A model generated the notes under the pieces. It searched no databases, was not told the DNA's origin, and saw only the letters and a program-made list of their open reading frames with translations. DNA of 6,785 bases from Lachnospiraceae bacterium (GTDB lineage: Bacteria; Bacillota; Clostridia; Lachnospirales; Lachnospiraceae), in assembly GCA_024699395.1 (NCBI GenBank), contig JAILPU010000221.1:1-6785 (forward strand), given 5' to 3'. Made by a program: the position numbers and the translations under genes. Positions 1-6,030 of the stretch are shown piece after piece. Each line of letters begins with the position of its first letter. Position 1 is the stretch's first letter.

Positions 1-675
1 ATGCCCGACATGGACGGTCTTGAAACCTATGAGAAATTCAAGAATCAGTCGGAGAATCTTTCAAAGGATTCACCCGTTGTTATCCTTACGGCAAATGCTC
101 TTGTGGGAGACAGGGAATATTACCTGTCCCTGGGCTTTAACTCCTATCTTTCAAAGCCCATAGATCCCGAAGCGTTGGAAGAAACCGTCTATAAACTCCT
201 TCCCAAGAATAAGATTACCGTATCCAAGGAACAGGAAACCAAGGATATTGAGCCCAAAGATCTTTTGGCAAGTGAAATGATGGTGACAACGCCTCCCTCC
301 TTTAAGGATGAGTTCCCCGGTCTTAAAAGCTTTGACTTTGTTATTACGGGAGAGTATTATTCTGATACAGAGGGATTAAAGGAAGCGCTTCTTGACTTTA
401 GCGCCACAATACCCTCCATCGAAAGAGAACTTGACAAGGCTTTGGACCTTCTTGAAAATAATTCCGATGCCGACGGTAAAAAACTTCTTAAGTCCCTCTT
501 AAGAAGTCTTTACAGAACCGGCAAATGTCTGGGTGCAATGAAACTCACCACCCTTGTGGAAAAACTTCTCTCAGACCAGTCTGAAGTAGCCTCCACAGCC
601 ACCATTACGGGATGTAAAGAACTTAAGCAGGAGCTTGCTCTCATCGATGAACAGATAAAGACCATAAAGGAGTAA
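1..675 (+). CDS. Hybrid sensor histidine kinase, C-terminal receiver and degenerate HPt-like domain (5' partial)
   Basis: This is the tail of a larger protein whose start lies upstream of the window. The first residues, MPDMDG, are the stretch that follows the phospho-accepting Asp in receiver domains (D-x-M-M-P-x-M-D-G), so that Asp should sit just outside the window. The rest of the receiver is visible: the conserved Thr in ILTANA (T30) and the conserved Lys in LSKP (K52), ending near residue 70. A charged linker (about 70-105) leads to a helical domain (about 105-224) that resembles the HPt domains found at the end of Lachnospiraceae hybrid kinases, including the LGAMKL segment at 177-182. 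By alignment to the HPt signature HxLKxxxxxxGAMxL, the active His is replaced by R168 and the following Lys by Y171. No His occurs anywhere in the 224 residues. The domain probably no longer passes phosphate by the usual route. The gene ends 2 nt before the HAD phosphatase gene and is likely cotranscribed with it. An orphan response regulator is possible, but the receiver-linker-HPt order favours a hybrid kinase. Confidence 0.82.
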   Translation: MPDMDGLETYEKFKNQSENLSKDSPVVILTANALVGDREYYLSLGFNSYLSKPIDPEALEETVYKLLPKNKITVSKEQETKDIEPKDLLASEMMVTTPPSFKDEFPGLKSFDFVITGEYYSDTEGLKEALLDFSATIPSIERELDKALDLLENNSDADGKKLLKSLLRSLYRTGKCLGAMKLTTLVEKLLSDQSEVASTATITGCKELKQELALIDEQIKTIKE

Positions 676-677
676 CA

Positions 678-1475
678 ATGGACACAAACCTGCTCATTAA
701 AAAGACCGAGCTCTTCGTCCTGGACATGGACGGAACCTTTTACCTTGGAGACAAAATGATTCCCGGAAGCGACACCTTCCTTAAAAAGGTGGTGGAAACC
801 GGGAAGCGATACATCTTTTTTACCAACAATTCATCCAAAAACAAAACACTCTATGTTGACAAACTTGCAAAAATGGGGGTTAACATCACCAAGGACATGA
901 TCTATACCTCCGGTGATGTGACACAGGCTTATCTCAACCGGTTTTATCCGGGTAAAAGCGTGTGTCTTCTCGGAACAAAAGCCCTGTATGACTCTTTCAG
1001 AGCTTACGGGATAAATGTTAATGACGATCCCGCCGCCCCCGCAGATATTGTGGTATGCGCATTCGACATGGAGCTTACATATGAACGACTGCGCTGCGCC
1101 TGCGATCATATTCGTAACGGCGCAGTTTATATTGCCACTCATCCCGATATAAACTGTCCTACTGAGGCAGGATTTATCCCCGACTGCGGTGCAATGATTG
1201 CAGCCATCAATCTCTCCACGGGAAAAACACCAAGGATTTTGGGTAAACCCTATCCCGAAACCGTGGAAATGATAAGCGAGATTTGCAAGGTCCCCAAGGA
1301 AAACACCGCCTTCGTAGGCGACAGACTTTACACCGACGTAGCCTGTGGCGTTAAAAACGGAGCATTAGGCTTTCTTGTTCTCTCCGGAGAAGCAACTCTT
1401 AGTGACATCGAGGAATCCGATGTAAAGCCCCATGCCGTATTTAAAGACCTCAAGGAAATATCCACATATCTCTGA
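678..1475 (+). CDS. HAD-IIA family hydrolase (NagD / p-nitrophenylphosphatase-like)
   Basis: A cytoplasmic phosphatase of the haloacid dehalogenase superfamily, subfamily IIA, with 265 residues, the usual length. All four catalytic motifs are present: motif I DMDGT (nucleophile D16, general acid D18), motif II in FFTNNSSK (T49), motif III Lys in LGKPYPET (K190), and motif IV GDRLYTDV (D215 and D220, Mg binding). The large cap between motifs II and III (about 75-185) marks type IIA. Relatives remove phosphate from small sugar phosphates, phosphoglycolate or nucleotides; the natural substrate cannot be read from the sequence. The ATG is supported by AAAGGAG at 667-672, 5 nt upstream, which overlaps the end of the kinase gene. 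The two genes are therefore probably translated from one mRNA. No strong terminator was seen after the TGA at 1473-1475. Confidence 0.95.
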   Translation: MDTNLLIKKTELFVLDMDGTFYLGDKMIPGSDTFLKKVVETGKRYIFFTNNSSKNKTLYVDKLAKMGVNITKDMIYTSGDVTQAYLNRFYPGKSVCLLGTKALYDSFRAYGINVNDDPAAPADIVVCAFDMELTYERLRCACDHIRNGAVYIATHPDINCPTEAGFIPDCGAMIAAINLSTGKTPRILGKPYPETVEMISEICKVPKENTAFVGDRLYTDVACGVKNGALGFLVLSGEATLSDIEESDVKPHAVFKDLKEISTYL

Positions 1476-1677
1476 TCTGCAGATACTCTCTTTTGGCACA
1501 CTTACGGATAATCACACAAATTACATTGTTTCAGTACAAAATTGTCCGAAAGACACCAAGTATCCGGCTCGTTCGGAATGTTTTCACGATTCGCATAAGA
1601 TTAATACAGACGCGGCCAAACTAATCACCCCGGCACATCGCGCCAAAAATTGCTTGCAAAAATAAAGGAACGTACAT

Positions 1678-2436
1678 ATGAAAGAACAATTATACACAAT
1701 TCCCTTAAACGATGCTGTAAATGCCAATGACGAATGCGCATTTTGCTTTATCGAAAGAAAAGTTGCCATGGACCTTATGGATTATGTTCTTGGTAACGCC
1801 AGCTCCTATATGGAGAGCGATATCCGCGAAAAAACAGACAATGCCGGCTTTTGCAGAAGGCATTTCAAGGATATGTTCGACTACGGCAATGCCCTGGGAA
1901 ACGGCTGGATTTTAAAAACCCATTATATGCGCATAATCAAAGAAATGAAAGAGAATATGGATGCTGTCAAAGGCACCCCCTCCATGAAGAAAAAATTCTT
2001 TAAAACAGAAGGTGCCTCCAACAGACTTACGGACTGGCTTAAGGCCAAAGAGGGCTCCTGTTTTGTATGCAATAATTTTGACGATACCTTTTCAAGATAT
2101 CTTAACACCTTCTTTTATCTTTACAAAAACGACAGCGAATTTAAGCAAAAGATTCTTAACGGGAAAGGGTTCTGCCTGAGCCACTTCGGCACCATGTATG
2201 AATATTCCCTTAACAACCTGAATGAGAATGAATTTAAGGGTTTCTGCGACGAGATTTTCCCTATAATGGAACAGAATTTCCACAGAGTCTGGGAAGATAT
2301 CTCCTGGTTCGTGGACAAGTTCGATTACAGAAACAAAGATGCTGACTGGAAAAATTCCAAAGACGCCATCCAGCGTGGAATGCAAAAATTAAAAGGAGGA
2401 TACCCTTCGGATCCTCCCTACAAAATGAGCAAATAA
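1678..2436 (+). CDS. DUF6062 family protein with two CxxC...CxxH modules
   Basis: A 252-residue soluble protein that I recognise as DUF6062, a family common in Lachnospiraceae and without an established function. Its clear feature is an internal duplication of a Cys/His pattern. Module 1 is C20-x2-C23, then 35 residues, then GFC59-x2-H62-F. Module 2 is C128-x2-C131, then 34 residues, then GFC166-x2-H169-F. Each module has four possible ligands (three Cys, one His), which fits two zinc or other metal sites; a redox role cannot be excluded. No signal peptide or membrane segment is seen, so a cytoplasmic location is likely. The ATG follows AAAGGA (1664-1669) by 8 nt. The 202 nt upstream hold no gene and no convincing promoter; a 6-bp inverted repeat (TCCGAA 1545-1550 / TTCGGA 1572-1577) is the only structure noted. 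The gene converges on the TetR gene with 13 nt between stops, and its last codons contain the TetR terminator. Confidence 0.87.
   Translation: MKEQLYTIPLNDAVNANDECAFCFIERKVAMDLMDYVLGNASSYMESDIREKTDNAGFCRRHFKDMFDYGNALGNGWILKTHYMRIIKEMKENMDAVKGTPSMKKKFFKTEGASNRLTDWLKAKEGSCFVCNNFDDTFSRYLNTFFYLYKNDSEFKQKILNGKGFCLSHFGTMYEYSLNNLNENEFKGFCDEIFPIMEQNFHRVWEDISWFVDKFDYRNKDADWKNSKDAIQRGMQKLKGGYPSDPPYKMSK
2384..2417 (-). terminator. Rho-independent terminator of the TetR gene, inside the DUF6062 coding end
   Basis: On the minus strand a perfect 7-bp stem (GGAGGAT / ATCCTCC, at 2411-2417 and 2395-2401) with a 9-nt loop is followed at once by TTTTAATTTTT (2394-2384). This is the layout of an intrinsic terminator. 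It starts 32 nt past the TetR stop codon. It overlaps codons near the C-terminus of the convergent DUF6062 gene (the GGYPSDPP segment). On the plus strand the same stem lacks an adjacent U-tract: the T6 run at 2437-2442 is 19 nt away, so it would be a poor terminator there. Confidence 0.7.
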
Positions 2437-2449
2437 TTTTTTACTTTCC

Positions 2450-3058
2450 CTACCCTTCTTTAACAGTAAATTCTTTAACCATATCAATATATTCCGTGAT
2501 TTCATCATATACCATGTCGGGTCTGAATGAGCCCGACATGTGATGATCCGCAAGAAGCCCCTTAATGGTGTACTCCAGCATTTTTCTCACACGATTTATA
2601 TCAACCTTTTCATCAGAAAGGCAAGTGGTACTTTGGGAGTAGATACCCTCAAGCACCTCCTGCATCTTATTTTTCATTTCCTCTGTTGCAAGTAATGCCT
2701 CGCTCACGTCCTCATTTTCCGCTCTGTTTAAAAACAGCTGCATAAAGGGATAACCGCACATAACCTGCATTCTGGCATACTCCACCTGCTTAATCAGTTT
2801 AAACAGGTCCTTCTCCTTATCAGACACCCTGGATTTAATCTCAAGGGACATGAATTTAACGCTGTAATCATACACAAAGGTATAGACTCCCAGCTTCGAT
2901 TCAAAATAGTGGAACAAAAGACCCTTACTTATGCCGGCCTCCTTGACTATATCATCACAGGATGCATGTCCGTAACCGTTCAGGGCAAAAACCTTAAGAG
3001 CTCCGTTTATCATCCTATCCTGTTTTTCTTTTTTAAGGTCAAAAAATTTCTCGTTCAC
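2450..3058 (-). CDS. TetR/AcrR family transcriptional regulator
   Basis: A 202-residue DNA-binding repressor-type protein. The N-terminal TetR domain is clear: helix 1 around residues 12-28 (MINGALKVFALNGY), then the helix-turn-helix at about 33-54 (DDIVKEAGISKGLLFHYFESK, where the LLFHYFxSK end is diagnostic). Residues from about 60 on form the variable helical ligand-binding and dimer domain; the ligand cannot be predicted. The start codon is GTG (3056-3058), preceded by GGGGA at 3065-3069 with 6 nt spacing. The next in-frame Met (M16) would remove part of helix 1, so GTG is the better choice. The gene is divergent from the small Ser/Asp-rich protein gene across 80 nt. Local regulators of this class often control themselves and the divergent neighbour, which makes that gene a candidate target (inference). 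It ends with TAG, followed by the terminator at 2384-2417. Confidence 0.93.
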   Translation of the reverse strand: MNEKFFDLKKEKQDRMINGALKVFALNGYGHASCDDIVKEAGISKGLLFHYFESKLGVYTFVYDYSVKFMSLEIKSRVSDKEKDLFKLIKQVEYARMQVMCGYPFMQLFLNRAENEDVSEALLATEEMKNKMQEVLEGIYSQSTTCLSDEKVDINRVRKMLEYTIKGLLADHHMSGSFRPDMVYDEITEYIDMVKEFTVKEG

Positions 3059-3076
3059 TTATAATCCCCACTTTTA

Positions 3077-3105
3077 TTTTCAGTCAAATAGTATTAATAT
3101 ATAAA
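3077..3105 (+). promoter_or_regulatory. Sigma-A-type promoter of the small Ser/Asp-rich protein gene
   Basis: A TTTTCA -35 box (3077-3082), a 17-nt spacer and a TATAAA -10 box (3100-3105) lie 33 nt before the ATG of the gene at 3139. Start of transcription is expected near 3112. The spacer contains the 8-bp palindrome TATTAATA (3092-3099), a possible repressor site for the divergent TetR protein, but too short to be claimed as an operator. Confidence 0.5.
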
Positions 3106-3138
3106 GGTAAACATTCTAAGCCCCGAAAGGAGTATATC

Positions 3139-3531
3139 ATGTCCAAGCGTTTTGGTAAATTTTTATTGTTCTCAACAGCAGTTGCAACAGCTTGCGCAAC
3201 CGCTTACTACCTTTTATCTGAAAAGGACAGCATCCTTGACAAGGAAGAAGACAATGAGGACGATTTCGATTCATACGATACCGATATCCCGTATTCAGGT
3301 TCAAACTATGTTAAGCTGACACCCTCTGACAGTTCTTCATCAGATGATAAGGTTGAAGCCGAATCCGATTCAAATGATGCTTCCTGTGAAAATACCAACT
3401 CAGCCGAGGTTACCGATCCGGATGATTCTTCATCGGATTCAGCCGAGGTTACCGGTTCAGATAATTCTTCAGCTAACGGTTCTGCAACCCCATATGATTC
3501 TTCCGTAACAAAGGTAGAAAATATCTTCTAA
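3139..3531 (+). CDS. Small membrane-anchored, acidic Ser/Asp-rich protein
   Basis: A 130-residue protein of unknown function. Residues 1-6 are basic (MSKRFG), residues 7-26 form one hydrophobic segment (KFLLFSTAVATACATAYYLL), and the rest is strongly acidic and low in complexity, rich in Ser, Asp, Glu and Asn. The likely topology is an N-terminal anchor or uncleaved signal with a disordered acidic tail; no lipobox or sortase motif was found, and the side of the membrane was not established. Residues 88-113 hold two 13-residue repeats, and the C-terminus ends in a less acidic KVENIF. AAAGGAG (3126-3132) sits 6 nt before the ATG, and a promoter lies upstream, which support a real gene despite the low-complexity sequence. 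It is monocistronic, ending at the palindromic terminator at 3554. I recall similar short SKRFGKF-type proteins in Lachnospiraceae, but no function. Confidence 0.82.
   Translation: MSKRFGKFLLFSTAVATACATAYYLLSEKDSILDKEEDNEDDFDSYDTDIPYSGSNYVKLTPSDSSSSDDKVEAESDSNDASCENTNSAEVTDPDDSSSDSAEVTGSDNSSANGSATPYDSSVTKVENIF
3400..3477 (+). repeat. Two tandem 39-bp (13-residue) coding repeats
   Basis: Units 3400-3438 and 3439-3477 encode SAEVTDPDDSSSD and SAEVTGSDNSSAN. The first 16 nt of each unit (TCAGCCGAGGTTACCG) are identical and the rest is diverged, in keeping with a local duplication in a disordered tail. Confidence 0.8.
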
Positions 3532-3553
3532 AAACGCATAACAATATTGTAAC

Positions 3554-3599
3554 AAATTGACCTCGCATATGCGAGGTCAATTTTACTTTTCTTTTTTTT
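3554..3599 (+). terminator. Perfect 30-bp palindrome, terminator between convergent genes
   Basis: AAATTGACCTCGCAT (3554-3568) is followed without a gap by its exact reverse complement (3569-3583). In RNA this gives a stem of up to 13 bp with a GC-rich core and a small AU loop. On the plus strand it runs into TTTTACTTTTC and then eight T (3592-3599), so it should end the transcript of the small Ser/Asp-rich gene, whose stop is about 22 nt upstream. On the minus strand it begins at the last base of the DUF2225 stop codon; the U-tract on that side is short, so it may work in both directions but less well there. Confidence 0.85.
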
Positions 3600-4437
3600 C
3601 TTTAAGAGTTGTAAGTATAAGATCCTTTAATTCCCTTGATCGCTCCTTTAGATTATCGTTTTGCATGTTGGAATTTAACAGCCCCGCCACTATCTTGGCC
3701 GCCGTCTCGTAATCCTTGGCATAATATGCGAGCACCGCCACAAGATAATCTATTGTGTATCTGTCCATCCCGCATATGGGATAATCTTCTTTGCTTCTGG
3801 CCTCCAAAAAGCCTTTGTAAGCCTCTCCCAAGAATTCCAGTTCATCCTGATACAATTCCTGGGCCTTTTCGGCCTCTCCGTTGGCTGTAAGGTATTCTCT
3901 GTAGCCTCTCACAGTCCACGCGCCGTTTAAACAGATAAAGCCCTTTGTGCTGTCCTTATCCTTTTTAACCATGGAACAGGCGAGAGCCAGTGTATATCTG
4001 CTTATGGCCTCCTCGTAATCATATACCTCTCCCTCGGGTACTGAAAAGGTTATCACGCGGCTTATCTGGTCCATTATAGCTTTTCTCTGAGATGAGGTCA
4101 CCTTGGAAAAGTACTTGGGCATTGCGGCATAACCGCATTTGGTGCACATAAGCACTTCGTATTTGTAAGGATCGATTACATCATATCTGTTCCTTAAATC
4201 GATATCCGTTCCCACAAGCCTTGTCTTACCTGTTTTTAACACCTTACTCTTAAAATGAGTACCGCAAACAGGGCATTCAAAGGTCTTGTCGTAAACCATA
4301 TCGGCCTCTGTCAGGATTTTGGGCTTTTTAGGCTCCTCTTCCTGCTTTTTCTCAGGCTGCTTTTCCTCTTCCTCATATATAGACTTATCTTGCAGGTTTT
4401 TTAACCCAAACGCGGACAATCCGGACAATATCCCCAT
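3583..4437 (-). CDS. DUF2225 domain protein (zinc ribbon plus TPR-like helices)
   Basis: A 284-residue cytoplasmic protein of the DUF2225 family. After a short conserved-looking N-terminus (MGILSGLSAFGLKNL) comes a Glu/Lys/Pro-rich linker (about 21-40), probably disordered. Two CxxC pairs, ECPVC (C55, C58) and MCTKC (C98, C101), should form one zinc ribbon enclosing the family segment around RLVGTDIDLRNRYDVIDPYKYE. The remainder (about 125-284) is alpha-helical with TPR-like pieces (YTLALACSM, AEKAQELYQDE, YLVAVLAYYAKDYETAAKIV). No catalytic motif is seen, and the family has no agreed function; a scaffold or protein-binding role is only a guess. The ATG is preceded by AAAGGCGG (4447-4454) with 9 nt spacing. 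The gene runs in the same direction as purH but is 263 nt away, with its own candidate promoter, so it is probably a separate unit. Confidence 0.9.
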   Translation of the reverse strand: MGILSGLSAFGLKNLQDKSIYEEEEKQPEKKQEEEPKKPKILTEADMVYDKTFECPVCGTHFKSKVLKTGKTRLVGTDIDLRNRYDVIDPYKYEVLMCTKCGYAAMPKYFSKVTSSQRKAIMDQISRVITFSVPEGEVYDYEEAISRYTLALACSMVKKDKDSTKGFICLNGAWTVRGYREYLTANGEAEKAQELYQDELEFLGEAYKGFLEARSKEDYPICGMDRYTIDYLVAVLAYYAKDYETAAKIVAGLLNSNMQNDNLKERSRELKDLILTTLKEKKEK

Positions 4438-4510
4438 ATGTTCAAACCGCCTTTCCCATTCAGACTGTGTAAATCTGCCTTATCCGGGTCAAAATATCAC
4501 AAAACAACCC

Positions 4511-4534
4511 GTTATATTATTATTTTAATATAAC
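4511..4534. repeat. AT-rich 9-bp inverted repeat, possible operator
   Basis: GTTATATTA (4511-4519) and TAATATAAC (4526-4534) are exact inverted copies around a 6-nt centre. The element overlaps the candidate -10 box of the DUF2225 gene, which would suit an operator. There is no adjacent U-tract for a terminator on either strand. The role is inferred from position only. Confidence 0.45.
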
Positions 4535-4555
4535 AATTTTGCCTTCGCAACACAA
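4527..4555 (-). promoter_or_regulatory. Candidate promoter of the DUF2225 gene
   Basis: On the minus strand, TTGTGT (4550-4555), a 17-nt spacer and TATATT (4527-4532) resemble sigma-A -35 and -10 boxes; the -10 matches five of six consensus bases, the -35 only three. The leader to the ATG would be about 80 nt. An alternative pair, TTGTTT / GATAAG, lies closer to the gene and fits less well. Confidence 0.3.
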
Positions 4556-4625
4556 TTCAATATGGATTACAATGAAATCTTTATCCTGTTTCTACTGAGG
4601 TTGAAATTGTGTAGGCAAAGGCAAA
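4538..4625 (-). other. Long imperfect inverted repeat / RNA hairpin downstream of purH
   Basis: Arms 4538-4560 and 4601-4625 pair over about 22 bp with a 40-nt loop. On the minus strand the outer arm TTTGCCTTTGC pairs with GCGAAGGCAAA (one U-G pair). Then come a small internal loop, 8 bp of ACACAATT with AATTGTGT, a one-base bulge and 3 more bp. The wobble pair becomes a C-A mismatch on the plus strand, so minus-strand RNA folds better, matching the direction of purH and the DUF2225 gene. There is no U-tract after it. It could be a processing or stability element of the purH 3' end, or a small MITE-like element; target duplications are not evident. Confidence 0.5.
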
Positions 4626-4644
4626 TATACTGATTCTTCAGGTC

Positions 4645-4693
4645 ACATCACGGGTAAGATTAAATATTGCAACAACTGCATCCGATCACCACG
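4645..4693 (-). repeat. Degenerate three-box repeat, copy 3 (after purH)
   Basis: On the minus strand the order is CGTGGT (4688-4693), CGGA (4681-4684), then after 29 nt GTGATGT (4645-4651). It begins 7 nt after the purH stop. The same three boxes in the same order occur twice after the purO stop. Sequence between the boxes is not conserved. Confidence 0.4.
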
Positions 4694-4700
4694 CTACCGA

Positions 4701-5882
4701 TTAGTGATGGAAAAGACGAATTCCTGTGAAGGCCATAACCATATTGTACTTGTCGGCACATTCAATAACAAGATCGTCTCTTACGCTTCCTCCGGGCTGA
4801 ACAATATATTCAACGCCGCTCTTATGTGCTCTCTCAATATTATCTGAGAAGGGGAAGAATGCATCGGAACCAACGGTTACGCCGTCAAGATTCTTTAACC
4901 ATGCTTTCTTTTCTTCTGCTGTAAATACCTCGGGCTTTGTTTTGAATACTCTCTCCCATGCTCCGTCAGCAAGAACATCCTCGTACTCATCGCCGATGTA
5001 AACATCAATGGCATTATCTCTGTCAGCTCTTCCCAGATCGTCTCTGAACCGGAGATTTCTAACCTTGGGAGCCTGTCTTAAGAACCAGTTGTCAGCCTTG
5101 CTGCCTGCAAGTCTGGTACAGTGAATTCTTGACTGCTGTCCGGCACCGATACCGATGGCCTGACCGTCTTTAACGTAGCATACGGAATTGGACTGTGTAT
5201 ATTTCAAAGTGATAAGAGCCACAATCATGTCGATTCTTGCCTCATCAGAGATGGTCTTATTCTTGGTAACGATCTTGGCCTTATCAATAAGCTCTTTAAG
5301 ATTAAGGTCATTTCTTCCCTGCTCGAAGGTGATACCGAATACCTTCTTGGTCTCAACAGGTTCGGGCTTGTAGGAAGGATCGATCTTTATAATATTGTAT
5401 GCGCCCTTTTTCTTCTGCTTAAGGATTTCAAGAGCCTCATCCGTATATCCGGGAGCGATAACACCGTCAGATACCTCTTTCTTGATAAGAAGTGCGGTAT
5501 CCTTATCACACTCTGCAGACAAAGCAATGAAGTCACCGAAGGAAGACATTCTGTCAGCGCCTCTTGCTCTTGCATAAGCACATGCAAGGGGTGAAAGATT
5601 CTCATAATTCTCCACTCTGTAAATATCCGAAAGAACCTCATTTAGGGGTCTTCCCACTGCAGCACCTGCAGGGGAAACGTGCTTAAAGGAAGTTGCTGCA
5701 GGAAGACCTGTAGCCTCTGTAAGCTCCTTTACAAGCTGCCATGCATTAAATGCATCCAGGAAATTGATATATCCGGGCTTTCCGCAGAGAACCTCCACAG
5801 GAAGGTCACTATTATTATCCATAAAAATTCTTGAAGGCTTCTGATTGGGGTTACATCCGTATTTTAACTGAATCTCGTTCAT
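4701..5882 (-). CDS. purH: Free-standing AICAR transformylase (PurH C-terminal domain type)
   Basis: Phosphoribosylaminoimidazolecarboxamide formyltransferase, which transfers a formyl group from 10-formyl-tetrahydrofolate to AICAR to give FAICAR, the ninth step of de novo purine synthesis, in the cytoplasm. At 393 residues it contains only the AICARFT domain; the N-terminal MGS-like IMP cyclohydrolase domain of the bifunctional enzyme (about 500-530 residues) is absent. Visible family marks are LKYGCNPNQKP (6-16), the catalytic Lys-His pair in SFKHVSPAGAAVG (K67-H68), FPFSDNIERAHKSGV, the QPGGSVRDD segment, and the FTGIRLFHH end, corresponding to the FTGxRHFxH end of bifunctional enzymes. 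The missing cyclohydrolase activity is supplied by the purO gene immediately upstream on the same strand. The ATG is preceded by AAAGG (5896-5900), but 13 nt away, a long spacing. A 202-nt gap separates it from purO. Confidence 0.96.
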   Translation of the reverse strand: MNEIQLKYGCNPNQKPSRIFMDNNSDLPVEVLCGKPGYINFLDAFNAWQLVKELTEATGLPAATSFKHVSPAGAAVGRPLNEVLSDIYRVENYENLSPLACAYARARGADRMSSFGDFIALSAECDKDTALLIKKEVSDGVIAPGYTDEALEILKQKKKGAYNIIKIDPSYKPEPVETKKVFGITFEQGRNDLNLKELIDKAKIVTKNKTISDEARIDMIVALITLKYTQSNSVCYVKDGQAIGIGAGQQSRIHCTRLAGSKADNWFLRQAPKVRNLRFRDDLGRADRDNAIDVYIGDEYEDVLADGAWERVFKTKPEVFTAEEKKAWLKNLDGVTVGSDAFFPFSDNIERAHKSGVEYIVQPGGSVRDDLVIECADKYNMVMAFTGIRLFHH

Positions 5883-5976
5883 TATTGTTTTGTTTCCTTT
5901 CGTTCTATTTATCCACGTTCATTGTTTATAATAAACTCTGTTTGCTCATGTTCACAGACCACGCGGCGTTTGTTTC

Positions 5977-6023
5977 ACATCACAACCCCCACGTGTCTGT
6001 TTGTTCCGTTTGCCACTACCACG
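5977..6023 (-). repeat. Degenerate three-box repeat, copy 2
   Basis: On the minus strand: CGTGGT (6018-6023), CGGA (6005-6008), then after 21 nt GTGATGT (5977-5983). It lies 7 nt beyond copy 1. Shared extra bases with copy 1 include the ACGGA and ACGT segments, so these two look like a tandem duplication. Confidence 0.5.
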
Positions 6024-6030
6024 ACAACTG

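Noticed and set aside
831..1142. 103-codon minus-strand open frame inside the HAD gene
   Set aside because: It lies fully within a strongly supported gene and is a shadow frame without its own start signals.
1545..1577. Inverted TCCGAA / TTCGGA pair, with a CCGAAC core resembling a PurR PurBox
   Set aside because: The spacing between CGAA motifs is 21 nt, not the 16-17 nt known for Bacillus PurR sites. It is upstream of a DUF6062 gene, not a purine gene, and only the core bases match.
1432..1665. 77-codon open frame crossing the HAD stop and the following gap
   Set aside because: It starts inside the HAD gene in another frame, has no ribosome binding site, and its translation shows no family features; it is most likely a chance frame.
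2395..2442. The GGAGGAT stem as a terminator for the DUF6062 gene on the plus strand
   Set aside because: On the plus strand the stem lies before the stop codon and the T-run is 19 nt away; the minus strand has the proper stem plus U-tract order.
3056..3088. TTGACT / TTATAA boxes with 17-nt spacing just upstream of the TetR start on the minus strand
   Set aside because: Transcription would begin inside the first codons, which conflicts with the GTG start and its ribosome binding site. The next start would cut the DNA-binding domain. It was kept out as a likely coincidence.
4562..4633. 23-codon frame on the plus strand with a hydrophobic start and basic end, resembling a small toxin
   Set aside because: It lies within the hairpin and has no ribosome binding site and no recognisable promoter; a frame this short is expected by chance.
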